20,079 nucleotides of DNA from a virus: positions 1 through 20,079 of the IMG/VR virus record IMGVR_UViG_3300032242_000541, one strand, 5' to 3'. The notes below the pieces were generated by a model. That model was not told the DNA's origin and searched no databases. It worked only from the letters and a program-made list of their open reading frames with translations. How positions within the stretch are numbered: the first letter of the stretch is position 1; each line of letters opens with the position of its first letter. Positions 1 through 7,756 of this stretch are shown piece by piece. Both the position numbers and the translations under genes were made by a program.

Positions 1-2523
1 GCTTGGATTATAAACACTGTTAGATCCGTCTGCACGGTCTACGTTCCATTTATTTTGAGGAATAATATAGTCTTGTATCTTAACAATCTTGACACCCGTA
101 GCAGAAGTTGATCCGCGATAATCTGGAGTCACATAAAGTTGTGTATCGCTAACTACTTGGCTAACCACATGGGTCATACCTTTAATAATTATACGATCGC
201 CTGCAATCAATTGGCTAGTATAGCGACTATTTAAACCAGTAACTAAGTTTGAATCTGGAGTAATTGACACACTACCTGCAAGTTGGAATGTTGAACTGCG
301 ACGTCCAATAGAGATAATTTGACCATCATACTGCCAGAATGTTCCGTTTTGCTCGTCAAATGTACCGGCACGAACTGTGGAACCGTTCCACTGATAAATG
401 CTTAATATACAAGGAGTACCGATAGCTCCAGTCGTAGCACCTAATGTGTTAACAACCGGAACAATTAAACTACGTTCGTCGGCAATAGCACTCACTGTAT
501 ATGTTCCATTAAAACCGCTAGTAGTCACACCGTTAACGATAACAACAGCACCTACTTGACATCCGTGGTCAACGTCGTCAGTAGTAATAAGTATGCCTGG
601 AGTAAATGTTAAAGTTGTTGCTGTATTAATGATAGCACTGGTAGGTTGATTTATAGTTATTACGTTACTGCTAACGTTACTAACATAAGTTCCTGTAGGA
701 ATACCTGCGGCGGTAACCGTCATGTTTTGTAAAACGCTGGCCAAATTACCACCAGTTGCTAGTGTAATTTGTGTAGAACCTGCTGAGGTTGAACCGTTGG
801 TGGCTTGTGTGATAACAGTTGCGGTTGTTCCAGAAGCTTGCACTGCACGTATATCATAGTTAGGAGCAAACAATGCACCTGTATTATAGTTAATAGCTTT
901 ACCAGACTGGTAACGAATATATTTCTTACTCATACGCACAGCCATTGATCCATGACTTGGACTGCCGGTGCCTAATATAACACCGCCGTCAAACGGTCTA
1001 TGTTGATAGAATGCATCCGGACGAGAGTAAACTAATCCTGTAACTGTTCCGGAAAGTACTCCGCTTGCACGAGCTGTAAAAGTTAAACTAGTTAGACTTG
1101 GAATTGTTTCAACAAAAAATGGGCCTTGAGCTAGTGAGTTATTATTACCCAACGAATCGCTTAAAATGCTATTAATAATAGTGTCGCCTGGAGCAAATCC
1201 GTGATTGGTTGCAAATGTAACTGTGACTGTTGCGTTTCCGGTTGTTCCTACGATAGCTGTCGAAGATGCTACCGTTTGTGATGTGTTTAATGCGTATGTA
1301 CCGTTACCGCCTACTCCAGTGAATGGAGTAGTAATAGAAATAATAGTGGTACCAGTTAATATACCTGTACCGCTAATGGCTTGTCCAACAGCAAGTCCAC
1401 TACTAGTACCTGCGGCAGTTAATGTGGTAGTAGTACCAGTTAATGTAGCACTTGTTGTTGTGGACGTTTGCGATGTGTTTACAGTCCAACTTGTGCCACT
1501 ACCTGAAACAATATATGTACCTGGAGTAATGTTTCCGCCAGTCAGCACCATACCAGCAGTTGGTGTACCTGGACTATTAACAGTTGTCAATGTGGTAGTA
1601 CCAGCAGTTATCGAACCAGTAAAGGTTGTTGTTGCTGTGGCAATAGTAGCACTTGAGCTTGATCCTATAGTTGCTGGGTTAGCGTATGAGAATGTCGGAG
1701 TACCAACGCTGGCTCCTGTGTAAAATCCGCCTTGGCGTAATTGTGTATAAATTGTAGATAACACGTCGCCGTTGTTTGTACCAACTTTAGCTTTGGCATA
1801 ATATGTCAATGAACTTGTAGAGATACTGTTGATTAAAAAAGTTCCTTCAGCACGACTAAATCCAGTAACAGTATTTGCATAGCCTTTAACTGTAATTGGA
1901 GTACCAACAGTCCAAGAAGTAGAAAATGTACCGCTAATAGTAATAGTAATCAAACTTTCGCCTAAACCACCTGTACCATTACTAGCATCAGTTGTGACGG
2001 TTAACACAGATTGGTCAGTTCCTGGAATTTCATATATACTTGGATAACCTCGCATTAAGTCATAAGTTAACCATTTGGTTGGCTGTAGTCCGTATTCAAA
2101 GTCAGCGTCGAGCATAGATTGCGGATTAGAAACACGAGTACGTTCAAAAGCATCTGTACCAATTTCTGGCATACGAACGTCCATATATGGTTTTTCATAT
2201 AGGATCTGCAATTGATCGCCAGCTGTCATGCCGGTAGTTGCAGTTTGTGTATCAACACTGACTAGAGTAATAGTCGTTATGCCGTCACTATTATCTAATG
2301 CTGTTGGAAAATTTGTAGCATCGTTTGCACGACTAAAACTAATTGTTGTTCCAGAATATGTAGAATCTGCAAAATTATAAATGATTGCATTCTTAGTACT
2401 ATTGGTAATCAACAATAGTTGGCTTAAATCGTATTTGCCGGGTATTTTAATCGTACCGTTAAAAGGTGCGCTAGTGTTTGTACTTGGTGTAAAAACGTAT
2501 TGTCTAATTTGACTCTTTGCCAT
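1..2523 (-). CDS. Large virion structural protein, repeat-rich (3' end beyond window)
   Basis: An open frame runs without a stop from ATG at 2523 to the left edge, so at least 841 residues; the C-terminus is missing. The start is preceded by GGAG at good spacing and by a late promoter octamer (2542-2549), so it should be a late virion gene. The composition is typical of tail or fibre proteins: Thr, Ser, Gly and Ala rich with short beta-type segments. Residues about 299-424 hold two tandem modules ending in the same NTSQT motif, and a looser third copy lies farther on. Around residue 508 is HRPFDGGV, followed by YIRYQSGKA, a signature I associate with structural proteins of T4-like cyanophages and related aquatic phages. 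No enzyme motif is visible. A tail-fibre or baseplate-associated role is inference; the structural assignment is firmer. Confidence 0.8.
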   Translation of the reverse strand, partial: MAKSQIRQYVFTPSTNTSAPFNGTIKIPGKYDLSQLLLITNSTKNAIIYNFADSTYSGTTISFSRANDATNFPTALDNSDGITTITLVSVDTQTATTGMTAGDQLQILYEKPYMDVRMPEIGTDAFERTRVSNPQSMLDADFEYGLQPTKWLTYDLMRGYPSIYEIPGTDQSVLTVTTDASNGTGGLGESLITITISGTFSTSWTVGTPITVKGYANTVTGFSRAEGTFLINSISTSSLTYYAKAKVGTNNGDVLSTIYTQLRQGGFYTGASVGTPTFSYANPATIGSSSSATIATATTTFTGSITAGTTTLTTVNSPGTPTAGMVLTGGNITPGTYIVSGSGTSWTVNTSQTSTTTSATLTGTTTTLTAAGTSSGLAVGQAISGTGILTGTTIISITTPFTGVGGNGTYALNTSQTVASSTAIVGTTGNATVTVTFATNHGFAPGDTIINSILSDSLGNNNSLAQGPFFVETIPSLTSLTFTARASGVLSGTVTGLVYSRPDAFYQHRPFDGGVILGTGSPSHGSMAVRMSKKYIRYQSGKAINYNTGALFAPNYDIRAVQASGTTATVITQATNGSTSAGSTQITLATGGNLASVLQNMTVTAAGIPTGTYVSNVSSNVITINQPTSAIINTATTLTFTPGILITTDDVDHGCQVGAVVIVNGVTTSGFNGTYTVSAIADERSLIVPVVNTLGATTGAIGTPCILSIYQWNGSTVRAGTFDEQNGTFWQYDGQIISIGRRSSTFQLAGSVSITPDSNLVTGLNSRYTSQLIAGDRIIIKGMTHVVSQVVSDTQLYVTPDYRGSTSATGVKIVKIQDYIIPQNKWNVDRADGSNSVYNPS

Positions 2524-2541
2524 TTAATTCTCCGTATCCTG

Positions 2542-2549
2542 TATTTATC
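2542..2549 (-). promoter_or_regulatory. T4-type late promoter octamer GATAAATA
   Basis: The minus strand reads GATAAATA, one base from the T4 late consensus TATAAATA. It sits 18 nt before the ATG of the large structural gene at 2523, which leaves room for a short leader containing the GGAG ribosome binding site. Late promoters of T4-like phages are read by sigma gp55 with the gp45 clamp. Confidence 0.65.
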
Positions 2550-2550
2550 G

Positions 2551-3408
2551 TTAGGCCATAGCCGCTGCCATAGCTATTGAGAACGATTTAGTATTGACGC
2601 CGCCAACAGTTTCTTTACCTGCGACTGTTAAGTTTCCTGCACTAATCACAACGTTGCCTGCCGAGTCAGTGATATTTCCAGTGACTGTCAAATTGCCTAT
2701 AATATAAGCATTTGCACCCACAAATAAATCTTTCGCTATTGCAACCCCGCCAGCGGTTGTAATAGATCCTGAACTTGCATTATTGTTATTTGTGTTAGTT
2801 GTATTAGTTGTTGAAATGATACCAGTACTTGAAACTGATATTAATGTACCAACACTAGTTAAACTGCTGGTTAATATTGCTGAATTTAAAGTATCACCGG
2901 TCAATGTATTGGCTGCGGCAGTTACAGTAATCGGAGCAGTTCCATCAAATGCCACACCGTTTATGTTTCTTGCTGTAGCTAATTTAGTGGCACTTCCGGC
3001 ATTACCGTCGATAGCAATTCCGGTTAAATTCTGAGCGGCACTAAGTCTGTTTACAGCAATAGTTGTAGTGCCAAGTACAAATGAACTATTAGTATAGAAT
3101 CCGTTGTCGACTTGTCGTGCAGAACCCGTAATACTTCCGTTAATATAGTTTGTAACTGTAAGATCGGTAAGAACACCAACACTGGTTAAACTACTGGCTG
3201 TAATGTTACTTGGAAGAGCTGTTCCGGTTAATGATCCGGCGTCTGCTTGGGTAATAGCATATCCTAATGCACTCCAAGTCTTAACTCCGTCACCATATTT
3301 GATCTTACGTGTGTCAGTTTCTAAACCAGGTTCTCCTGCACTCAGCACAGGGTTTACTGACAGCCAATTAGCCGCAGTGTCTCTTCTTAGTTTAATTTGT
3401 ACTGGCAT
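2551..3408 (-). CDS. Tail fibre-like protein with Mtd-type N-terminal motif
   Basis: A 285-residue protein. Residues 1-50 carry the pattern LRRDTAANW, NPVLSAGEPGLETDT and KIKYGDG, the short N-terminal domain found at the head of many phage tail fibres and of the major tropism determinant. The rest is fibre-like and repetitive: SSLTSVG occurs twice, and segments such as IDGNAGSATKLATARNING and FDGTAPITV recur in tail fibres of many phages. Near the C-terminus is a GGVAIAKDLFVG...GNLTVTG segment like those of T4-like cyanophage fibres. The ATG at 3408 has AAGGA upstream. It ends 27 bases before the start of the next structural gene and is probably co-expressed late. A trimeric fibre or short tail appendage is inferred; the receptor is unknown. 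Confidence 0.75.
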   Translation of the reverse strand: MPVQIKLRRDTAANWLSVNPVLSAGEPGLETDTRKIKYGDGVKTWSALGYAITQADAGSLTGTALPSNITASSLTSVGVLTDLTVTNYINGSITGSARQVDNGFYTNSSFVLGTTTIAVNRLSAAQNLTGIAIDGNAGSATKLATARNINGVAFDGTAPITVTAAANTLTGDTLNSAILTSSLTSVGTLISVSSTGIISTTNTTNTNNNNASSGSITTAGGVAIAKDLFVGANAYIIGNLTVTGNITDSAGNVVISAGNLTVAGKETVGGVNTKSFSIAMAAAMA

Positions 3409-3461
3409 TTTTAATCCTTATCCACGGGGCTACAAATTCGTCCCTTTACTATGTATTTACC

Positions 3462-3469
3462 TATAAATA
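3462..3469 (+). promoter_or_regulatory. T4-type late promoter octamer TATAAATA
   Basis: An exact match to the T4 late promoter consensus on the plus strand, directly before the only plus-strand gene of this part of the window. Only four bases separate the octamer from the ATG at 3474, so the transcript should begin at or very close to the start codon. Confidence 0.75.
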
Positions 3470-3473
3470 ACGT

Positions 3474-3989
3474 ATGAGCACCCAAACCACAAACTGGATT
3501 TTACCCTCTACTATTAACTATAATGTTGATCCAAACGGAGTTAATACCACCTGGACTGATCCTTATAAAGATACAGTAAATTTAATCTTTCCTATTATTA
3601 CGAATAAAAATGTACGTAGAATAAGCATACACGATACGGCCGCAGTTACGATCATGGGCGATACTGTAGTATTTTCAAACTTTGCGATTCCTACAGTAAC
3701 CACTTTGATCGGACTTAGTGTAGCTATCAGTGTGCGTAGACTAGGTAGGGTTACAGATTATGTTGTACAGCCATTAATTAACGGAACTTACTACAATAAT
3801 AATGCCACAGGATCCGGCGGATTACCCGATTCAATGATCTACGGATCTGCGACAGATACATGGGGAATAACCACAGGATTTAACAGTTCTACTTTTCAAT
3901 TATGTGTACAAGTGGGTCCGCACCCACAATATCCAGGTAACGATAAAGCCATAATAGACTCTGTATCTATACAACTAGTATACTCGTAA
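3474..3989 (+). CDS. Putative late virion protein, 171 aa
   Basis: This gene points against its neighbours and lies between a late promoter octamer and a strong terminator, so it looks like a single-gene late unit. The product begins MSTQTTNWILPSTINYNVDP. It is rich in Thr, Asn, Ile and Val, has no Cys cluster or catalytic motif, and has a short loop YYNNNATGSGG at about residues 106-116. Pattern and composition suggest an all-beta structural or fibre-accessory fold, and its neighbours are tail-type genes. I do not recognise a named family. The start is the first ATG; no Shine-Dalgarno sequence fits, which agrees with the octamer lying only four bases upstream. Confidence 0.7.
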   Translation: MSTQTTNWILPSTINYNVDPNGVNTTWTDPYKDTVNLIFPIITNKNVRRISIHDTAAVTIMGDTVVFSNFAIPTVTTLIGLSVAISVRRLGRVTDYVVQPLINGTYYNNNATGSGGLPDSMIYGSATDTWGITTGFNSSTFQLCVQVGPHPQYPGNDKAIIDSVSIQLVYS

Positions 3990-4014
3990 AAAAACCCGCT
4001 TAGTGCGGGTTTTT
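3990..4014. terminator. Bidirectional intrinsic terminator
   Basis: A perfect 10-bp stem (AAAAACCCGC / GCGGGTTTTT) with a five-base loop TTAGT. It lies exactly between two convergent genes whose stop codons end at 3989 (plus) and 4018 (minus). The A tract on one arm and T tract on the other let it stop transcription from both sides. Confidence 0.9.
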
Positions 4015-4017
4015 ATT

Positions 4018-4662
4018 TTAGTAAGTGCCTTTCGGACTCCATACACCAGTACATTCAGCAAGTCCTTTGCTGTAACCATGCATATAGTGTAAATGTTCGT
4101 GTGAACCTTCTGGATGTGTACAACTATGATGAGATTCTGCCATCAAACCACATGCATAACCCTCATGTAAAGCCGCTTTACGACGTAATGTATCCTGTAT
4201 AGTTTCTGACATTGGAGCAGTAGTCATAGGTGCTTGATAATCTCCAGCGCCTGCGCCGCCCATCGGAGCTTGATCCATAGTACCCATATCATTTTCGTTC
4301 ATTGCAGTGCTATCTGAATCCGATGGAGTTCTCAAGCTCTTCTGTAATTCTGCAGATCCGGTTAATCCCTTACCACCATGTGAATAGATAGCGGCTAATG
4401 TAGGAGGGTCAATCATGCCATTAGTTTGAACTCTACGCTCTGGAGCATTTTGCGGAAACTTACTAGCTACCGAACTAATTAATTTTTGAAAATCCTTAAC
4501 AGCATTAATAATCTTACCAGCGGCTGTTTCTATCGGATCGGACTTGGAAGAATCTGCTGGAGGTGCATCTAACTGGGCAGGATCTGCCGGGGTAGATTTT
4601 GCAGGAACTTCTGCTTCATTTAGAATATCTAAATACTTACGTAGTATATCTTGTTGGGCCAT
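4018..4662 (-). CDS. Late protein with disordered middle and RMF-like C-terminus
   Basis: A 214-residue protein behind an exact late promoter octamer, with AGAGAG as a plausible ribosome binding site. Residues 1-18 (QQDILRKYLDILNEAE) form a helix. Residues 19-48 are Pro, Ala, Ser and Asp rich and probably unstructured. Residues 49-92 contain a helical segment ending in NGMIDPPTLAAI, which recalls the end of a peptidoglycan-binding-type fold. Residues 112-155 are Met, Gly and Pro rich. The last part (165-204) has the spacing of ribosome modulation factor: GYxxG, then Cys 14 positions from that Gly, then HGYxxG. It is also very His rich (SHHSCTHPEGSHEHLHYMH), so metal binding is an alternative. 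Late timing suggests a virion or assembly protein; function is not established. Confidence 0.7.
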   Translation of the reverse strand: MAQQDILRKYLDILNEAEVPAKSTPADPAQLDAPPADSSKSDPIETAAGKIINAVKDFQKLISSVASKFPQNAPERRVQTNGMIDPPTLAAIYSHGGKGLTGSAELQKSLRTPSDSDSTAMNENDMGTMDQAPMGGAGAGDYQAPMTTAPMSETIQDTLRRKAALHEGYACGLMAESHHSCTHPEGSHEHLHYMHGYSKGLAECTGVWSPKGTY

Positions 4663-4680
4663 ATGTGTTCTCTCTTTATG

Positions 4681-4688
4681 TATTTATA
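4681..4688 (-). promoter_or_regulatory. T4-type late promoter octamer TATAAATA
   Basis: The minus strand is an exact TATAAATA, ending 18 nt before the ATG at 4662. It lies between the helicase gene's stop and this late gene, so it allows late expression of the 214-residue protein independent of the early replication operon upstream. Confidence 0.8.
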
Positions 4689-4712
4689 TAAAATACTCTT
4701 GCATGTATTTAG

Positions 4713-6167
4713 TTAGAAATCGTCCGAATCGCCCGGAATTTTATTCAATAATTCACGCAATTTACTGCTTTCTACATGGGCTGTTACTTTAGGTACAGGC
4801 GCACCTGCGGTTGGATCTGTGTATGTTTCACCAGCTGCCGTAATTATTGATTTTTGCTTAATGCTATTCAACAATGTGCTACCTGCGCTTTGTCCTGGGT
4901 TGTTATAATCATCCTCGGACAAATCTGTAATCCTCAGCGTATCCACATTAAAATCCAAGTCAATTTTCATACCAACACCGCTTGAACTACGGGTTTTCAT
5001 CAGCTGTATTTGATAACGTCCGCGCTCACGCATAGCCCTACTAGTAAAGATACCAAACACATTGTCTGCCGTCTGGATCTTACTAAGTCCGCCTGAAATA
5101 TGACTGTGATCAAACTCAACTTCTTCGACAGCACCGCGATTCAACTGTGCCGCAGTTACAAACACGCAATTCTTTTCTACTGCCAAATTACGCAATTCTT
5201 CCGATACATATTTGTCTTTTACGAATAAATTTTCAGCACTAATTCGTTTACTCAATGGCATTAACAAGTCCATATAGTCAACTAACAATACGTCGACTTT
5301 ACGTCCCATTTTAATTTCATACTCTTTCAAATAAGCGCGAATGTCATTGGCTGTTTTTCCTGACGGCATATACTTAACCTGGAACTGCCCAGATTTTTTA
5401 CCAATCATTTTAACCTTCATTTCAACATCATCGATTTGTTTAAAAATCTCTCTAGTTGGAATTCCAGTTACCATCGCATCTACACGCATACTAACAAGTT
5501 CTTCGCTCAACTCTAATGTTAAGTAGATTACATTAAGTCCAGATAATGCATAGTTTACTCCGAGATTAGCCAAGAATAACGATTTACCAGCACCAGAGCC
5601 GCCAGCCCAAATATTAAGCTCACCACGATTGAATCCTCCAAACAGTTTGTCATCAATGCTTTTCCAGCCTGTGGAAATTTGCCCATTTTTATCTTTAATT
5701 GCCATCAATCGACTACGAGGATCTTTAAAATAATCAGTACCCATGTCACGTTGCAATCCTACTTGTACTGCTTGTTTGATTTTTTCTTCTACAGGACCAT
5801 ACTCACCCTTTTCCAGTAAGTCTGCACTTTCTAAAATAGCACGTTCAAGCCCTTTGTGTCGAGTAAACGTTTCAAAGTCATTCATCAGCCATTCAAAATG
5901 TTCTTCACGTAAGTCCTGTGCGGCCTTTAATGTGCTACCAGTAGCCGCATTGATAATGTCCGGAGTCGGCAATACATTATTATCACTAACATATCTCGTA
6001 AGGAATTCAGCCGCATCTTGTAGTCGTCTATCAAATAGTTTGCTGTCAAAAATAGATTGGCAACGCACAAAAGTACCAGCATCTGCCAACATCATTTCTA
6101 AATATACACGCTGAATATCATATCCATAGTCAACGTTCTGTCTTGCTTTTTCTTGTTTTTCACTCAT
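4713..6167 (-). CDS. 41: Replicative DNA helicase, DnaB/gp41 type
   Basis: A 484-residue protein of the RecA-fold, hexameric DnaB-like helicase family, close in length to T4 gp41 (475). Residues 1-140 form the helical N-terminal domain. The motor starts near residue 160 with STGWKSIDDKLFGG. Walker A is GGSGAGKS (189-196), Walker B is LLVDYMDLL (294-302), the sensor-like AAQLNR lies at 339-344, and KTRSSSGVG (391-399) matches the arginine-finger region of DnaB-type helicases. In T4 this enzyme unwinds the lagging-strand template 5' to 3' and binds the gp61 primase, which is encoded in the same operon. The ATG at 6167 follows the carbamoyltransferase stop by 15 nt. No clear Shine-Dalgarno is present, but TATAAT stands five bases before the ATG. 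Confidence 0.95.
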   Translation of the reverse strand: MSEKQEKARQNVDYGYDIQRVYLEMMLADAGTFVRCQSIFDSKLFDRRLQDAAEFLTRYVSDNNVLPTPDIINAATGSTLKAAQDLREEHFEWLMNDFETFTRHKGLERAILESADLLEKGEYGPVEEKIKQAVQVGLQRDMGTDYFKDPRSRLMAIKDKNGQISTGWKSIDDKLFGGFNRGELNIWAGGSGAGKSLFLANLGVNYALSGLNVIYLTLELSEELVSMRVDAMVTGIPTREIFKQIDDVEMKVKMIGKKSGQFQVKYMPSGKTANDIRAYLKEYEIKMGRKVDVLLVDYMDLLMPLSKRISAENLFVKDKYVSEELRNLAVEKNCVFVTAAQLNRGAVEEVEFDHSHISGGLSKIQTADNVFGIFTSRAMRERGRYQIQLMKTRSSSGVGMKIDLDFNVDTLRITDLSEDDYNNPGQSAGSTLLNSIKQKSIITAAGETYTDPTAGAPVPKVTAHVESSKLRELLNKIPGDSDDF

Positions 6168-6182
6168 ACTTTATTATATACT

Positions 6183-7649
6183 CTAGTTAAACACTTTAAC
6201 ACCATAATGGCGTTCAAAGTTTTTCGAATCTGCATGGTTATTAACCATGGGCTTTCCCTTAATATTTAGACTGGTATTAAGTAGCATAGGGCATCCAGTT
6301 TCTTTGTACCATAATTCTAAGAGTTGTCTAAACGGGCTTCCATCGTTCGGTACAGTTTGTACACGTGAAGTTCCATCACGATGCACAATGGCAGGATAGT
6401 GGTCAGGATGCCTACAACGAGCGACCACTTGCATAAACCTACTGTTATCCCAACCGCGAGGCATATCAAAGTACATGTCAACATGCTCTTCGAGTATTGC
6501 CGGAGCAAAGGGTCTAAATTCTTGTCGTTGTTTAATTGCATTTACTCGATCCTTTATATCAGTGCCGCGAGGGTCTGCCAGTAGACTTCTATTGCCTAAT
6601 GCTCTAGGACCGAATTCTGCGCGGCCTCTGGCAACTCCACATATTTTATTCTGTACAATATACTCTACAATTTCTTTGTTGGTTGCACGGTATCCCATGT
6701 CGTATCCTAAGAACGGTGTAAAATCTTTAGGGTCAATGCGCCATTCTGGATGATTAGCCAGCACGGCACCGACTGTACTACCAGCATCACCTGGATTAGG
6801 CATAATCCAAGTTTTATCAAACCATCTACCAGTGAGTCTGTTAGCAAGACAATTCAACGCACATCCGCCCATTAAAACTAGATTTTTACTGTTAGTTAAA
6901 CGTTGAGCTGTTTCTAACAAATTAGAAAACATTTCTTCGTACACCATCTGTGTAGCGTATGCTATTTCAAAGCTGTCTTTTACTGTTAATTCGGGTCGCC
7001 ATTGTGTACACCCTCTATGTAGATTTTGTTTAAATTTAATCTTTTTACCATAACTGATAAAATCGTCTTTGATCGTACTAACTAACGAATCATTGCCATA
7101 CGCGGCCATTCCCATAAGAATATATTCATCCTCATTAGGTTTTAAACCTACACGCTGAGTCATAGCACTATAAAATAAACCTAAACTATGTGGATAACTT
7201 TGACTCCATAGCTTTTTAAGTTTAGTACCAGTAGCTTGCCAAATAGTTACAGTTTCAAATTCGCCAATAGCATCGATGACTAATACACATGCATCGTCGA
7301 ATCCGCTTGTATAATAACCAGCCGCGGCATGGCTTAAATGATGATCCACATATTCTACAGGCGCACTTATTTCATGCCTAGCCATGTAAATTTCAATATC
7401 ATTATCACGTCGTTTCCAGCCCTGTCCTGCAAATAATTGTCTTAAAGTTTTTTTAAAAGGTTTTTCATACCAATAAACTTTATCAGGATAACCGACTTGT
7501 TTGGCCGCCGCAACTAATTCTTTACACAGATCTCTATCATTCTTTACGCCACTATAACGCTCGCTATGACTAGCAAATACTAATTTTTCGTCGACAAACA
7601 CAGCTATTGCCGCATCGTGACTATTGGCGCTTATTCCCCAACTGATCAT
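6183..7649 (-). CDS. NodU/CmcH-type O-carbamoyltransferase
   Basis: A 488-residue protein of the carbamoyltransferase family that moves a carbamoyl group from carbamoyl phosphate, through carbamoyl-adenylate, to a hydroxyl. The N-terminus (ISWGISANSHDAAIAVF) is the actin-like fold opening. The catalytic HHLSHAAAGYY is at 103-113, GGCALNCLAN at 261-270, GRAEFGPRALGNRSLL at 342-357, FRPFAPAIL at 378-386 and LLNTSLNIKGKPMV at 456-469. It is shorter than many cellular members (about 550-600), but all core motifs are present. Its ATG overlaps the stop of the 36-residue gene (ATGA), and helicase follows, so it is expressed with the primosome genes. Phage enzymes of this family are known to act on 5-hydroxymethylcytosine in DNA; sugars or other hydroxyls are alternatives, and no hydroxymethylase gene is in the window. 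Confidence 0.92.
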   Translation of the reverse strand: MISWGISANSHDAAIAVFVDEKLVFASHSERYSGVKNDRDLCKELVAAAKQVGYPDKVYWYEKPFKKTLRQLFAGQGWKRRDNDIEIYMARHEISAPVEYVDHHLSHAAAGYYTSGFDDACVLVIDAIGEFETVTIWQATGTKLKKLWSQSYPHSLGLFYSAMTQRVGLKPNEDEYILMGMAAYGNDSLVSTIKDDFISYGKKIKFKQNLHRGCTQWRPELTVKDSFEIAYATQMVYEEMFSNLLETAQRLTNSKNLVLMGGCALNCLANRLTGRWFDKTWIMPNPGDAGSTVGAVLANHPEWRIDPKDFTPFLGYDMGYRATNKEIVEYIVQNKICGVARGRAEFGPRALGNRSLLADPRGTDIKDRVNAIKQRQEFRPFAPAILEEHVDMYFDMPRGWDNSRFMQVVARCRHPDHYPAIVHRDGTSRVQTVPNDGSPFRQLLELWYKETGCPMLLNTSLNIKGKPMVNNHADSKNFERHYGVKVFN

Positions 7650-7756
7650 TTGTAAATGAACGGATCCCGTTCTCTCAATTCTTTTAAACGCTTTTTAAAA
7701 CGCAAGTGATCTCTTATTGCAAAATAAGGATACAATAAAAAATTTATAAATTTCAT
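7646..7756 (-). CDS. Small conserved-type phage protein, 36 aa
   Basis: A short gene filling the space between primase and carbamoyltransferase. Its ATG (7756-7754) overlaps the primase stop as ATGA, its own stop overlaps the carbamoyltransferase ATG in the same way, and AAGGAGA stands at ideal spacing upstream. The product has a hydrophobic aromatic start (MKFINFLLYPYFAIRD), then a very basic helix (RFKKRLKELRER), and ends in DPFIYK. The N-terminal part could touch a membrane, but it is short. The perfect double overlap and ribosome binding site argue strongly that it is translated. Function is unknown. Confidence 0.8.
   Translation of the reverse strand: MKFINFLLYPYFAIRDHLRFKKRLKELRERDPFIYK

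Noticed and set aside
1205-1723. A 172-codon plus-strand frame rich in Val and Pro.
   Set aside because: It is fully antisense to the structural gene and its composition is the mirror of a Thr/Gly-rich protein; no ribosome binding site or known motif.
6317-6541. A 74-codon minus-strand frame with a hydrophobic stretch inside the carbamoyltransferase gene.
   Set aside because: It is out of frame within a gene that has all its catalytic motifs; the apparent membrane segment is a by-product of the other frame.
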